From Streptomyces misionensis (lineage in GTDB: Bacteria > Actinomycetota > Actinomycetes > Streptomycetales > Streptomycetaceae): 64,000 nt of DNA. A model generated the notes under the pieces. It saw only the letters and a program-made list of their open reading frames with translations, was not told where the DNA came from and did no database searches. Location: contig NZ_FNTD01000004.1 in the NCBI RefSeq assembly GCF_900104815.1, forward strand, positions 1,860,001 through 1,924,000. Direction: 5' to 3'. Position 1 is the first letter of the stretch; every line of letters starts with the position of its first letter. A program made the translations under genes and the position numbers. Shown here piece after piece: positions 34,443 to 43,361 of the stretch.

Positions 34443-35459
34443 GTGGCACGCAGCAGCACGCGCCCGACCAGCCGCGACGTGGCCCAGGCCGCGGGCGTCT
34501 CCCAGGCCGCCGTCTCCCTCGTCCTCGGCGACAAATGGCGCGGCCGCGTCTCCGCCGCCACCGCCGAACGCGTCCGCCAGGCCGCCCGCGAACTCGACTA
34601 CCGGCCCAACCTCGCCGCCCGCAACCTCCGGCTCGGCCGCACCCGCACCGTCCTGCTCGTCGTCCCCGCCCTCACCACCGAGTTCTTCGCCGGCGTCTAC
34701 ACCGGCGCCGCCCGCGTCGCCGCCCAGCACGGCTTCGGCGTCGTCCTCTACCCCTCCCCCGAAGGCATCGGCCCCGCCCGCGACCCCTTCGCCTCCGCCC
34801 AGGCAGCCCTCGACGGCGTCCTCGCCTCCTCCATGGCCGCCGACGCCCTCACCGCCATCCGCGGCGACCGCCTCCCCCTCGTCATGCTCGACAGCGACCC
34901 CGAAGGCAGCCTCGGCGCCGCCACCGTCAACCTCGACATCGCCGACGGTGTCCGCCAGCTCACCGACCACCTGCTGACCCTCGGCCACCGCCGCATCCTG
35001 CACCTCGCCGCCGACGTACCCTCCTGGACCTTCGACGTCCGCGCCCGCGAACTCACCACCCGCCTCGCCGCCACACCGGACACCGAACTGCGCACGGCCC
35101 GGGCCCCCATCTCCATCGAAGGCGCACGAGCCGCCACCGAGACCGCCCTCACCACCCCCGGCCCCCGGCCCACCGCGATCGTCTGCGACGACGACAAACT
35201 CGCCGCCGGCGCCTACAAGGCCGCCCGCCGCCTCGGCCTGCGCATCCCCGACGACATCTCCGTCACCGGCATCGACGACCTCGCCCTCGCCACCGCCCTC
35301 GACCCCGAACTCACCACCGTCCGCCTCGACGCCGAACGCTTCGGCGAACAAGGCATGCACGCCCTCCTGGCCGTCCTGGACGGCCGCCGACCCGACGCCG
35401 CCGACATCCCCGTCCACCTCGCCGTACGAGGCTCCACGGCGCCCCCACGGAGCGCCTGA
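34443..35459 (+). CDS. LacI-family transcriptional regulator
   Basis: A 338-residue regulator. The N-terminal helix-turn-helix and hinge (TSRDVAQAAGVSQAAVSLVL, then YRPNLAARNLRLG) are typical of LacI/GalR. The rest is a periplasmic-binding-protein-like effector domain with TVLLVVPALTTEFFAG, PTAIVCDDDKLAAGAY and SVTGIDDLALA. The GTG at 34443 has GAAGGAG about 10 bases upstream. It is divergent from the MFS gene and convergent with prcA, and most likely senses the MFS substrate or a sugar-like ligand. Confidence 0.93.
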   Translation: MARSSTRPTSRDVAQAAGVSQAAVSLVLGDKWRGRVSAATAERVRQAARELDYRPNLAARNLRLGRTRTVLLVVPALTTEFFAGVYTGAARVAAQHGFGVVLYPSPEGIGPARDPFASAQAALDGVLASSMAADALTAIRGDRLPLVMLDSDPEGSLGAATVNLDIADGVRQLTDHLLTLGHRRILHLAADVPSWTFDVRARELTTRLAATPDTELRTARAPISIEGARAATETALTTPGPRPTAIVCDDDKLAAGAYKAARRLGLRIPDDISVTGIDDLALATALDPELTTVRLDAERFGEQGMHALLAVLDGRRPDAADIPVHLAVRGSTAPPRSA

Positions 35460-35466
35460 AACAGCC

Positions 35467-35500
35467 GCGTGCCCCGACCGCAACCACGGCCGGGGCACGC
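35467..35500. terminator. Bidirectional terminator between lacI-type gene and prcA
   Basis: GCGTGCCCCG (35467-35476) pairs with CGGGGCACGC (35491-35500) around a 14-base loop. It lies in the 67-bp space between convergent stop codons. Confidence 0.7.
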
Positions 35501-35526
35501 ACCCGCGAAACCAGACGAACGACGGA

Positions 35527-36273
35527 CTACTCCGCCTCCGACTCCTCGGCACCCTCCGCACCCGCGGCGGCACCACCCGCCTCCAGCAGACGCACCAGCT
35601 GACCGCCCACGATCCGCTTGAACTTCCGCTTCTGCGGACGCGTACGATCCAGCACCGCCACCTCCAGCCGCTCCGCGGGAATCTCCCGCTCACTGCCGTT
35701 GGTGTCCCGGGACAGCGCCTGCACCGCCAGCTTCAGCGCCTCCGCCAGGCTCATCCCGTCCCGGTGCCGCTGGTCCAGGAAGCCACTGATCTGCTCCGCG
35801 TTACCACCCACCGCGACCGAACCGTGCTCGTCCACGATCGACCCGTCATGCGGCAACCGGTAGATCTGGTCACCCTCGGGGGTCTCCCCCACCTCGGCCA
35901 CCACCAGCTCCACCTCGTACGGCTTCTCCGCCGCCGACGAGAAGATGGTGCCCAGCGTCTGCGCGTACACGTTCGCCAGACCCCGCGCCGTGACATCGTC
36001 CCGGTCATAGGTGTAGCCACGCAGATCGGCGTACCGGACACCACCGATGCGCAGATTCTCGTACTCGTTGTACTTACCGGCCGCGGCGAAGCCGATCCGG
36101 TCGTAGATCTCGCTGAACTTGTGCAGCGCACGGGACGGGTTCTCGCCGACGAACACAATGCCGTCGGCATACTGCATGACCACCAGACTGCGGCCACGCG
36201 CGATGCCCTTGCGGGCGTACTCCGCCCGGTCCGCCATCGCCTGCTGGGGTGAGACATAGAACGGCGTCGACAC
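35527..36273 (-). CDS. prcA: 20S proteasome alpha subunit PrcA
   Basis: A 248-residue alpha-type subunit that forms the outer rings and gate of the 20S core. The N-terminal stretch [28 protein letters not shown] is the gating extension and helix H0. The body has [17 protein letters not shown] and [18 protein letters not shown]. It lacks a catalytic Thr, as expected. The C-terminus is Ala/Glu-rich. The GTG at 36273 follows AAAGGGACGG. It lies 63 bp after prcB and is the last gene of the operon. Confidence 0.97.
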   Translation of the reverse strand: MSTPFYVSPQQAMADRAEYARKGIARGRSLVVMQYADGIVFVGENPSRALHKFSEIYDRIGFAAAGKYNEYENLRIGGVRYADLRGYTYDRDDVTARGLANVYAQTLGTIFSSAAEKPYEVELVVAEVGETPEGDQIYRLPHDGSIVDEHGSVAVGGNAEQISGFLDQRHRDGMSLAEALKLAVQALSRDTNGSEREIPAERLEVAVLDRTRPQKRKFKRIVGGQLVRLLEAGGAAAGAEGAEESEAE

Positions 36274-36336
36274 CGGTTATCCGTCCCTTTCTGTCAGCGT
36301 CACTGTGATCACCTTCGAAAACAACCGGACCCGCGC

Positions 36337-37182
36337 CTACAGCAGGGCCGCCCTGGGACCGTCCGGCTCCTCCAGGCGCCGCTGGAGCACCGCACGCGAC
36401 AGCTCCGAGGCCTCGTCCTCACTGAGCCGGCGGAAACCGTCCTCGGTGATCACGGTGATGATCGGGTAGATCCGGCGGGCGACATCGGGACCACCGGTCG
36501 CCGAGTCGTCGTCGGCCGCGTCGTAGAGGGCCTGGACCACCAGCGTCGTGGCCTGCTCCTCGGCCAGGTCGTCACGGAACAGCTTCTTCATCGCACCCCG
36601 GGCGAAGACCGAGCCCGAACCCGTCGCCGCGAAGTTGTGCTCCTCCGAGCGGCCGCCCGTGACGTCGTAGGAGAAGATGCGGCCCTTCCCCCGGTCCACG
36701 TCGTACCCCGCGAAGAGCGGCACCACGGCCAGGCCCTGCATGGCCATGCCCAGGTTGGAACGGATCATGGTCGACAACCGGTTCGCCTTGCCCTCCAGGG
36801 ACAGCTGGGCGCCCTCGACCTTCTCGAAGTGCTCCAGCTCCAGCTGGAAGAGCTTGACCATCTCCACGGCGAGACCGGCGGTACCGGCGACACCCACCGC
36901 GGAGTACTCGTCCGCCGGGAACACCTTCTCGATGTCCCGCTGGGCGATCACATTGCCCATCGTCGCCCGGCGGTCACCGGCGAGCACCACGCCCCCGGGG
37001 AACGTCACCGCCACGATGGTGGTGCCGTGCGGGGCCTCGATCACCCCCTGGGTCGGCGGCAACTGCCGGTTGCCCGGCAGCAGCTCCGGCTGGTGCTCGG
37101 CGACGAAGTCCATGAAAGAGGAAGATCCTGGCGTCAGGAAGGCAGCTGGTAGACGCCCGGTGCTACGAGTGTTGGCTTCCAC
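36337..37182 (-). CDS. prcB: 20S proteasome beta subunit PrcB
   Basis: A 281-residue catalytic subunit. A 53-residue propeptide ([16 protein letters not shown] onward) is cut before Thr54 in [12 protein letters not shown]; that Thr becomes the nucleophile. Supporting active-site residues are Asp in [11 protein letters not shown] and the Lys in DIEKVFPAD. The GTG at 37182 has GAAGGA 6 bases upstream; upstream extensions run into the endonuclease gene. The first 49 bp overlap the end of that gene in another frame. Length and propeptide match the S. coelicolor protein as I recall it. Confidence 0.97.
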   Translation of the reverse strand: MEANTRSTGRLPAAFLTPGSSSFMDFVAEHQPELLPGNRQLPPTQGVIEAPHGTTIVAVTFPGGVVLAGDRRATMGNVIAQRDIEKVFPADEYSAVGVAGTAGLAVEMVKLFQLELEHFEKVEGAQLSLEGKANRLSTMIRSNLGMAMQGLAVVPLFAGYDVDRGKGRIFSYDVTGGRSEEHNFAATGSGSVFARGAMKKLFRDDLAEEQATTLVVQALYDAADDDSATGGPDVARRIYPIITVITEDGFRRLSEDEASELSRAVLQRRLEEPDGPRAALL

Positions 37183-37739
37183 GCGTTTCCTTCCACGTAT
37201 GCAGCAGCCCGCCTTATGACCTCGGGCTGATCCTTGAACTGCCCCAGCGCCGCGTTGCAGCTGAAGCACAGTACGCCACGGACCCTACCCGTCTCATGAC
37301 TGTGATCCACATGCGCGGGCGGCGCCGCCAGACAGATACAGCAGACACCCCCCTGGGAGGCGACGAGCAGGTCACGCTCGGTTTCGGTGAGGCCGTACCT
37401 GCGCTTGAAGTAGGAGGCTCTGTTGCGCCCCGCACGACAGGTACGGCAGTAGCTGGCCCAGCCGTCGGACGAGGACTTGTTGCGCTCCCACTCCGCGTGG
37501 GGCTTCACCTCGCCGCACTGCGGGCAGCGCTTGTGCCCTGGCTCGACGGAAACCTTCTCGCGGACGGTCTTTCCCATGGCCTCCCTGCGGCGCCGGTAGT
37601 GCGCGGCGCTGTATGCCGCCACGCACTCCCGGCAGTACACCTGGAGGCCGTCCCGCCGGTTCCTGTCCCTCGCGAATGCCGCGAGAGGCAGATCCCGCCC
37701 GCACTTCCCGCATTCCTTGGCGTTCGGTTCCTCAGCCAC
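37134..37739 (-). CDS. HNH / endonuclease VII-type protein within the proteasome operon
   Basis: A 201-residue zinc-rich protein. The N-terminus has paired CxxC motifs (CGKC at 10-13, CREC near 36-39, CPQC, CRTC) that suggest two zinc knuckles. The C-terminal half carries the recombination-endonuclease VII/HNH signature: [20 protein letters not shown] followed by [14 protein letters not shown]. It should bind and cut DNA, possibly branched DNA. It lies between pup (49 bp upstream) and prcB (49-bp overlap), so it is co-transcribed with the proteasome. Related genes occupy this spot in other Streptomyces, to my knowledge; a role in protein degradation is not established. The GTG start at 37739 has a GGGGGG site. 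Confidence 0.88.
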   Translation of the reverse strand: MAEEPNAKECGKCGRDLPLAAFARDRNRRDGLQVYCRECVAAYSAAHYRRRREAMGKTVREKVSVEPGHKRCPQCGEVKPHAEWERNKSSSDGWASYCRTCRAGRNRASYFKRRYGLTETERDLLVASQGGVCCICLAAPPAHVDHSHETGRVRGVLCFSCNAALGQFKDQPEVIRRAAAYVEGNAWKPTLVAPGVYQLPS

Positions 37740-37788
37740 CCGATCCCCCCGTGACCTTCATTTCGAAGGCAAGGCGACCAATTCGCCT

Positions 37789-38007
37789 CTATTCTCCACC
37801 CTTTTGCACGAAGGACCTCACGAAGTCCTCTGCGTTCTCCTCGAGTACGTCGTCGATTTCGTCCAGGACGGAGTCCACGTCGTCGCTCAGCTTCTCCTGG
37901 CGTTCCTTGAGTTCTTCCGATGCCTGGGCGTCCTGCGCCTGTTCCTCGACTTCCTCGGTGGAACGTGTGGCCTTCTGCTGGCCGCCGCCGGTGTCCTTGG
38001 TTGCCAT
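37789..38007 (-). CDS. pup: Prokaryotic ubiquitin-like protein Pup
   Basis: A 72-residue disordered tag protein. It starts ATKDTGGGQQKATRS, has the helical region bound by ARC (EEVEEQAQDAQASEELKERQ, DDVDSVLDEIDDVLEENAE), and ends FVRSFVQKGGE. The final residue is Glu, so it can be ligated by PafA directly without Dop deamidation of a terminal Gln. The ATG at 38007 is chosen by homology; three more codons upstream are open but follow a weak GTG. It is separated from dop by a terminator. Confidence 0.97.
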   Translation of the reverse strand: MATKDTGGGQQKATRSTEEVEEQAQDAQASEELKERQEKLSDDVDSVLDEIDDVLEENAEDFVRSFVQKGGE

Positions 38008-38118
38008 AACCCTCACCCCGCTCAGTTAGCCTGCCGATCGGTGATGATCAGACCCTACAAGCCGGGTCCGACATCGGCCCCGCAGTTTCTCCAACGTGCG
38101 GGGGCCACTTCGATGATT

Positions 38119-38151
38119 CCCGGGCGGCGGGATTTCCACCCGCCGCCCGGG
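38119..38151. terminator. Terminator between dop and pup
   Basis: CCCGGGCGGCGGG (38119-38131) pairs perfectly with CCCGCCGCCCGGG (38139-38151) around a 7-base loop. It begins 28 bp past the dop stop. It implies that pup has its own promoter, between 38008 and 38118. Confidence 0.85.
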
Positions 38152-38179
38152 GCCGCACCGAGTACCCCCCTGGCCCCGC

Positions 38180-39691
38180 TCATCCGCCCGAGAGGACCCT
38201 GACCAGGTCTTCCGCGGTACGGCAGCGGTCCAGTAGCTCCTTGACGTGATTTCGCGTTCCGCGTAGCGGTTCCAGGGTTGGAACGCGCTGGAGGGAGTCG
38301 CGGCCGGGGAGGTCGAAGATGACCGAGTCCCAGCTGGCCGCGGCGACGTCGTCCGCGTATTGCTCCAGGCAGCGGCCGCGGAAGTAGGCCCGGGTGTCCT
38401 CGGGCGGCTTCGTACGGGCCCTGTCGACCTCGGACTCGTCCAGCAGGCGCTTCATCCGGCCGCGGGCCACCAGGCGGTTGTAGAGGCCCTTCTCGGGGCG
38501 TACGTCGGCGTACTGGAGGTCGACCAGGTGCAGCCGGGCGGCGTCCCAGTCGAGGCCGTCGCGGCGGCGGTAGCCCTCCATCAGCTCGCGCTTGGCGACC
38601 CAGTCGAGTTCGCCGGCGAGGCTCATGGGGTCGTTCTCCAGCCGGGTGAGGGTGTCCTCCCAGCGGCTGAGGATGTCCTTGGTCTGCTCGTCGGCGTCGG
38701 CTCCGTGGCGTTCCTCGACGTATTTGCGGGCCAGCTCGTAGTACTCCATCTGGAGCTGGACGGCGGTGAGGGTGCGGCCGCTGCGGAGGGTGACCAGGCG
38801 CTTGAGGGACGGGTCGTGGGAGACCTGGTGCAGGGTGCGGACGGGCTGGTCGACGGCGAGGTCGACGGCGATGAAGCCGTCCTCGATCATGGCGAGGACC
38901 AGGGAGGTGGTGCCGAGTTTGAGGTAGGTGGAGATCTCCGAGAGGTTGGCGTCGCCGATGATCACGTGGAGTCGGCGGTACTTCTCGGCGTCCGCGTGGG
39001 GTTCGTCGCGGGTGTTGATGATGGGGCGCTTGAGGGTGGTCTCGAGTCCGACCTCGACCTCGAAGTAGTCGGCGCGCTGGCTGAGCTGGAAGCCGTGTTC
39101 GTGGCCGTCCTGGCCGATGCCGACGCGGCCGGCGCCGGCGAAGACCTGGCGGGAGACGAAGAACGGCGTCAGGTGGCGCACGATGTCGGAGAACGGGGTC
39201 TCGCGCCGCATGAGGTAGTTCTCGTGGGTGCCGTAGGAGGCGCCCTTGTTGTCGGTGTTGTTCTTGTAGAGGTGGATGGGCTGGGCGCCGGGGAGCTGTG
39301 CGGCCCGTTCGGCGGCCTCGGCCATGATGCGTTCGCCGGCCTTGTCCCACAGGACGGCGTCGCGGGGGTTGGTGACCTCGGGGGCGCTGTATTCGGGGTG
39401 GGCGTGGTCGACGTAGAGCCGGGCGCCGTTGGTGAGGATCACGTTGGCGAGGCCGATGTCCTCGTCGGTGAGCTGGCTGGCGTCGGCGGCCTCCCGGGCG
39501 AGGTCGAAGCCTCGCGCGTCGCGTAGCGGGTTCTCCTCCTCGAAGTCCCAGCGGGCCCGGCGGGCCCGGTGCATCGCCGCCGCGTAGGCGTTGACGATCT
39601 GGGACGAGGTGAGCATGGCGTTCGCGTTGGGGTGGCCGGGGACGGAGATCCCGTACTCCGTCTCGATGCCCATTACTCGCCGTACGGTCAT
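38180..39691 (-). CDS. dop: Deamidase/depupylase Dop
   Basis: A 503-residue paralogue of PafA. It shares [11 protein letters not shown] at the N-terminus, [14 protein letters not shown] with the catalytic Asp region, and [28 protein letters not shown] in outline. It has the Dop-specific loop after the first strands ([20 protein letters not shown]), absent from PafA. It removes Pup from substrates; because this Pup already ends in Glu, deamidation is probably not needed. The ATG at 39691 has AAGGAGG 5 bases upstream. Confidence 0.96.
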   Translation of the reverse strand: MTVRRVMGIETEYGISVPGHPNANAMLTSSQIVNAYAAAMHRARRARWDFEEENPLRDARGFDLAREAADASQLTDEDIGLANVILTNGARLYVDHAHPEYSAPEVTNPRDAVLWDKAGERIMAEAAERAAQLPGAQPIHLYKNNTDNKGASYGTHENYLMRRETPFSDIVRHLTPFFVSRQVFAGAGRVGIGQDGHEHGFQLSQRADYFEVEVGLETTLKRPIINTRDEPHADAEKYRRLHVIIGDANLSEISTYLKLGTTSLVLAMIEDGFIAVDLAVDQPVRTLHQVSHDPSLKRLVTLRSGRTLTAVQLQMEYYELARKYVEERHGADADEQTKDILSRWEDTLTRLENDPMSLAGELDWVAKRELMEGYRRRDGLDWDAARLHLVDLQYADVRPEKGLYNRLVARGRMKRLLDESEVDRARTKPPEDTRAYFRGRCLEQYADDVAAASWDSVIFDLPGRDSLQRVPTLEPLRGTRNHVKELLDRCRTAEDLVRVLSGG

Positions 39692-39881
39692 GCGGCCCTC
39701 CTTGCCCGGCGGCGCCCTCGGTGATGGGCGCCGCTCACGTACCGCTGGCGCTCCGGTGCGTGTGCGGTGCCCGTGCCCGCACTGCGCGACTCGGCGGTAG
39801 GAAAGAGCCTAGAACGCCTTTGCGCTGGTGGGGAGATCATTTGCGTCATTGCCTGCTCCGGTCGTGGCCAGAAAAGCAGTC

Positions 39882-39914
39882 GGCTGCGGGTACCCGCCGT
39901 GGGCACCCGCAGCC
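39882..39914. terminator. Terminator after arc
   Basis: GGCTGCGGGTACCC (39882-39895) pairs with GGGCACCCGCAGCC (39901-39914) with one mismatch and a 5-base loop. It begins 9 bp past the arc stop, so dop is transcribed separately. Confidence 0.83.
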
Positions 39915-39923
39915 GCCCCGCTT

Positions 39924-41690
39924 TTACAGGTACTGACCGGTGTTCGCCACCGTGTCGATGGAGCGTCCGGTGTCCGCGCCCTGCTTTCCGGTGATGAGGG
40001 TGCGGATGTAGACGATCCGTTCGCCCTTCTTTCCGGAGATGCGGGCCCAGTCGTCGGGGTTGGTGGTGTTGGGCAGGTCCTCGTTCTCCTTGAACTCGTC
40101 CACGCAGGCCTGGAGGAGGTGGGAGACGCGGAGGCCCTTCTGGTTCTTTTCGAGGAAGTCCTTGATCGCCATTTTCTTGGCGCGGCCCACGATGTTCTCG
40201 ATCATGGCGCCGGAGTTGAAGTCCTTGAAGTAGAGGACTTCCTTGTCGCCGTTGGCGTAGGTGACTTCCAGGAAGCGGTTTTCCTCGGATTCCGCGTACA
40301 TCTGCTCGACGGCGGTCTGGATCATGGCCTGGACCGTGGCGTTCTTGTCGCCGCTGTGTTCGTCGAGGTCGTCGGTGTGGAGCGGAAGGCGTTCGGTGAG
40401 GTACTTGCCGAAGATGTCCTTGGCGGCTTCGGCGTCGGGGCGCTCGATCTTGATCTTCACGTCGAGGCGGCCGGGGCGCAGGATGGCGGGGTCGATCATG
40501 TCCTCGCGGTTGGAGGCGCCGATGACGACCACGTTCTGCAGGCCTTCGACTCCGTCGATCTCGGCGAGCAGCTGGGGGACGATGGTGTTCTCGACGTCGG
40601 AGCTGACGCCGGAGCCGCGGGTGCGGAAGAGCGATTCCATCTCGTCGAAGAAGACGATGACGGGGGTGCCGTCGCTGGCCTTCTCGCGGGCTCGCTGGAA
40701 GACGAGGCGGATCTGGCGTTCGGTTTCGCCGACGTACTTGTTGAGGAGCTCGGGGCCCTTGATGTTGAGGAAGAAGCTCTTGCCGGCGGCTTGGCCGGTG
40801 ACTTCGGCGACCTTCTTGGCCAGGCTGTTGGCGACGGCCTTGGCGATGAGGGTCTTGCCGCAGCCGGGGGGGCCGTAGAGCAGGACGCCCTTGGGCGGGC
40901 GCAGCTCGTGCTCCTTGAAGAGGTCGGGGTAGAGGTACGGCAGTTCGACGGCGTCGCGGATCGCTTCGATCTGGTTGCCGAGGCCGCCGATGGCTTCGTA
41001 GCCGATGTCGGGGACTTCTTCGAGGACGAGTTCCTCGACCTCGCTCTTGGGGACGACTTCGTAGACGTATCCGGAGCGGGGTTCGAGCAGGAGTGCGTCG
41101 CCTGGTCGGATGGTGACGTCGAGGAGGGGTTCGGCGAGCCGGACCACTCGTTCTTCGTCGGTGTGTCCGAGGACGAGGGCGCGTTCGCCGTCCTCCAGGA
41201 GTTCCTTGAGGGTGACGATGTCGCCGACGCGCTCGAATTCCATGGCGTCGACCACGTTGAGCGCTTCGTTGAGCATGACTTCCTGGCCGCGGCGCAGTTC
41301 GTCGAGCTCGACGCTGGGGCTGACGTTGACGCGGAGTTTGCGGCCGCCGGTGAAGATGTCGGCGGTGCCGTCCTCGTTGGCTTGCAGGAAGACTCCGAAG
41401 CCGGCCGGCGGCTGGGCGAGCCGGTCGACTTCCTCCTTGAGGGCCACGATCTGGTCGCGGGCCTCGCGCAGGGTGTTGGCCAGCCGTTCGTTCTGGGCGG
41501 ACACGCCGGCCAGGTTGGTCTGCAGCTCGACGATCCGCTCTTCGAGAATCCTCGTGTGTCGCGGAGAGTCGGCGAGCTTGCGTCGCAGGACGGCGATCTC
41601 CTGCTCAAGGTAGGCGATCTGCCCGGACGGGTCTTCGGACCCGCGTCCCGGGCGGATGCCGCGGTTCATGTCGTCGTCGTGGGCTGCCAC
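39924..41690 (-). CDS. arc: Proteasomal AAA+ ATPase ARC/Mpa
   Basis: A 588-residue hexameric unfoldase that recruits pupylated proteins. An N-terminal coiled coil (about residues 25-92) binds Pup. Two OB folds follow (about 97-225), then the AAA module with Walker A GPPGCGKT at 273-280, Walker B in [12 protein letters not shown], and SRH residues in [14 protein letters not shown]. The last residues, NTGQYL, are the docking tail for the alpha ring. The GTG at 41690 fits the family start; six upstream codons are open. It is followed by a terminator. A TTGACA hexamer lies 85 bp upstream (41775-41780, minus strand) but without a well-placed -10. Confidence 0.97.
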   Translation of the reverse strand: MAAHDDDMNRGIRPGRGSEDPSGQIAYLEQEIAVLRRKLADSPRHTRILEERIVELQTNLAGVSAQNERLANTLREARDQIVALKEEVDRLAQPPAGFGVFLQANEDGTADIFTGGRKLRVNVSPSVELDELRRGQEVMLNEALNVVDAMEFERVGDIVTLKELLEDGERALVLGHTDEERVVRLAEPLLDVTIRPGDALLLEPRSGYVYEVVPKSEVEELVLEEVPDIGYEAIGGLGNQIEAIRDAVELPYLYPDLFKEHELRPPKGVLLYGPPGCGKTLIAKAVANSLAKKVAEVTGQAAGKSFFLNIKGPELLNKYVGETERQIRLVFQRAREKASDGTPVIVFFDEMESLFRTRGSGVSSDVENTIVPQLLAEIDGVEGLQNVVVIGASNREDMIDPAILRPGRLDVKIKIERPDAEAAKDIFGKYLTERLPLHTDDLDEHSGDKNATVQAMIQTAVEQMYAESEENRFLEVTYANGDKEVLYFKDFNSGAMIENIVGRAKKMAIKDFLEKNQKGLRVSHLLQACVDEFKENEDLPNTTNPDDWARISGKKGERIVYIRTLITGKQGADTGRSIDTVANTGQYL

Positions 41691-42210
41691 GGTCCTCACC
41701 TCCTCCAAGGGGAGCTGGACGCTTCCAGACCCTACCTGGGTGGGTGTCGATTGAAACCCCTAGATCACAAAGACTGTCAAGGTGTGTCGTCGGTCACCCG
41801 GCGCACACTCCCTCGCACGGAGGGGATACCCACTCAACGTGATGGGGAAGCAGCTTGTTCCATGGTTGGCGTGGTCGAAACCCTTCGCGAGTGGCCGGAG
41901 TTGTCGGCTCCGGCCGGGTCGGGCCCGTGTGCGGGCAGGCCGCAGGGCGCTCGGGCGGTCCTCACGCAGAGCGACGGTGTGGCCTGGCGGTGTCACCGCG
42001 GGCTTGGCTGGAAGTGTTCGCCCCGGGTGTGGGGCGTCCTGTCCCTGGTCGAGCGCTCGTACCCGACGGGGTGGGGGTGGAAACCCGTGGGCGGTCGGAG
42101 GTGGCGGGTTCGGGGGGCGGGGGTAGGGTCGGGCGTGTTCGACTGCCCGCCGGGTGGTCCTGGTGGGCTGGGTGTCTGCCGGGGTGTCCGGCGAACCGAT
42201 GTCAGGAGAG
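41691..42210. other. 520-bp gene-free region between arc and the ferredoxin gene
   Basis: The left part should carry the arc promoter on the minus strand. A hairpin GGCCGGAG/CTCCGGCC lies at 41893-41915 with a 7-base loop. The rest is G-rich on the plus strand with open frames but no ribosome site. No gene can be supported here. Confidence 0.55.
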
Positions 42211-42513
42211 GTGACCGTGCAGCAGGAGGCCCCGGCCGGTGAGGCGCTGGAGGTGTGGATCGACCAGGACCTGTGTACCGGCGACGGGATCTGTGCCCAG
42301 TACGCCCCGGAGGTGTTCGAGCTGGACATCGACGGTCTGGCCTATGTGAAGGGCGCGGACGACGAGCTGCTCCAGGAGGCGGGGGCGACGGTGCCGGTGC
42401 CGCTGCCGTTGCTCACCGATGTGGTGGACTCGGCCAGGGAGTGTCCGGGTGAGTGCATTCATGTGCGCAGGGTTTTGGACAGGGTGGAGGTGTACGGTCC
42501 GGACGCGGAGTGA
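42211..42513 (+). CDS. Single-cluster ferredoxin (3Fe-4S/4Fe-4S type)
   Basis: A 100-residue small acidic electron carrier. The cluster ligands are CTGDGIC and, near the C-terminus, CPGEC followed by IHV; one canonical Cys of a full 4Fe-4S set is absent, which favours a 3Fe-4S cluster. The start is uncertain: GTG 42211 gives the common TVQQEAP start, GTG 42217 has better spacing (8 bases) from AGGAG at 42204-42208, and ATG 42199 is also in frame. Such ferredoxins serve P450s or dioxygenases; none is adjacent. Confidence 0.88.
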   Translation: MTVQQEAPAGEALEVWIDQDLCTGDGICAQYAPEVFELDIDGLAYVKGADDELLQEAGATVPVPLPLLTDVVDSARECPGECIHVRRVLDRVEVYGPDAE

Positions 42514-42538
42514 CCCGCGTTTTTCGGACGTGGCGTCG

Positions 42539-43135
42539 TCAGACGCTGTGGACCCCGGCCGGGGTGGTGCGCAGGAAGGCTTTGCCGTTCCAGTGCCATG
42601 CGGCCGGGGTTTTCACGTCGGGGCAGCAGCTCGGTACGGCGTCGGAGGAGTAGCCGAGCAGGGTGGCGGTGACGGTTCCGGCGTGGATGGCGAGGTCGGT
42701 GACGGTGAGTCGTTCCTTGGGGGCGACGAGGGTGGCGACGACGCGGGGGGTGTGGCCGTCGGCGGCGCGGGTGAGGACGTAGACGCCGTCGGGCGGGGTG
42801 CCCATGGCGGAGTCGCAGTGGACGACGGCGGCGGTTTCGGGGCGGCCGTCGCCGTCGAGGTCGCCGGTGGCTTTTCTGGCGACGACGGTCTTCTCGGTTC
42901 CGGTTCCGGTTCCGGTTCCGCAGGACAGCGGGAAGGTCACGCCGGCGGTGCCGGGTGGGGTGGCCACGGGGGCGGGGGCCGTGCTGCCGGTGGCGGTGGG
43001 CTGGGCGGCGGTGGCGGAGCCGGGCTGGACGAGCGAGGAGAGGGCGACGACGCCGGCGAGGGCGGTGGCCGTGGCGAGCCAGTGGATGGGGCGGGTGTGG
43101 GTGTGGGCGAGCTCCGGAACGGCGGATTGCTGCAC
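42539..43135 (-). CDS. Secreted protein with calcium-binding-like GDLDGDGRPE segment
   Basis: A 198-residue exported protein. The signal peptide (IHWLATATALAGVVALSSLVQ) ends near SATAA/Q. A Thr/Pro/Gly-rich linker follows, then a GDLDGDGRPETAAVV segment of the FG-GAP/dockerin-like calcium-binding kind, and two adjacent Cys (SCCPD) that may form a disulfide with the Cys in SCGTG or HCDS. The GTG at 43135 follows AGGAG. It is not recognised as a known enzyme; a cell-surface or adhesion-related role is possible. Confidence 0.78.
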   Translation of the reverse strand: MQQSAVPELAHTHTRPIHWLATATALAGVVALSSLVQPGSATAAQPTATGSTAPAPVATPPGTAGVTFPLSCGTGTGTGTEKTVVARKATGDLDGDGRPETAAVVHCDSAMGTPPDGVYVLTRAADGHTPRVVATLVAPKERLTVTDLAIHAGTVTATLLGYSSDAVPSCCPDVKTPAAWHWNGKAFLRTTPAGVHSV

Positions 43136-43285
43136 GAGGAGTGTCTCCTGTGAGGGCTGTGCCGGGGGGTGTGGCCAGCATGGTGCCACACGTCACAGTG
43201 CGGGGGAACGGCGGGGTCGGGTTTCCCGGTGGCGGCCGTCCGCGGGGTCGGGCCGCCGGGTGCCGGGTGTGCCGTGTCAACGGAC

Positions 43286-43336
43286 GGGCGCCGTGGCCGA
43301 GTTCCCGGTGGGGGTGGGAACTCGGCGACGGCGCCC
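43286..43336. terminator. Terminator after trmI
   Basis: A 21-base arm opening GGGCGCCGTGGCCGAG at 43286 pairs with the complementary arm ending at 43336 (ACTCGGCGACGGCGCCC), with one mismatch and a loop of about 9 bases. It begins about 25 bp past the trmI stop codon. Confidence 0.83.
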
Positions 43337-43361
43337 TTGTGTTGTGCCGGTGCGGGCCGGG

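Noticed and set aside
41782..42126. 115-codon plus-strand frame in the arc-ferredoxin gap
   Set aside because: No ribosome site, low-complexity Arg/Gly/Trp-rich translation and no similarity that I recognise.
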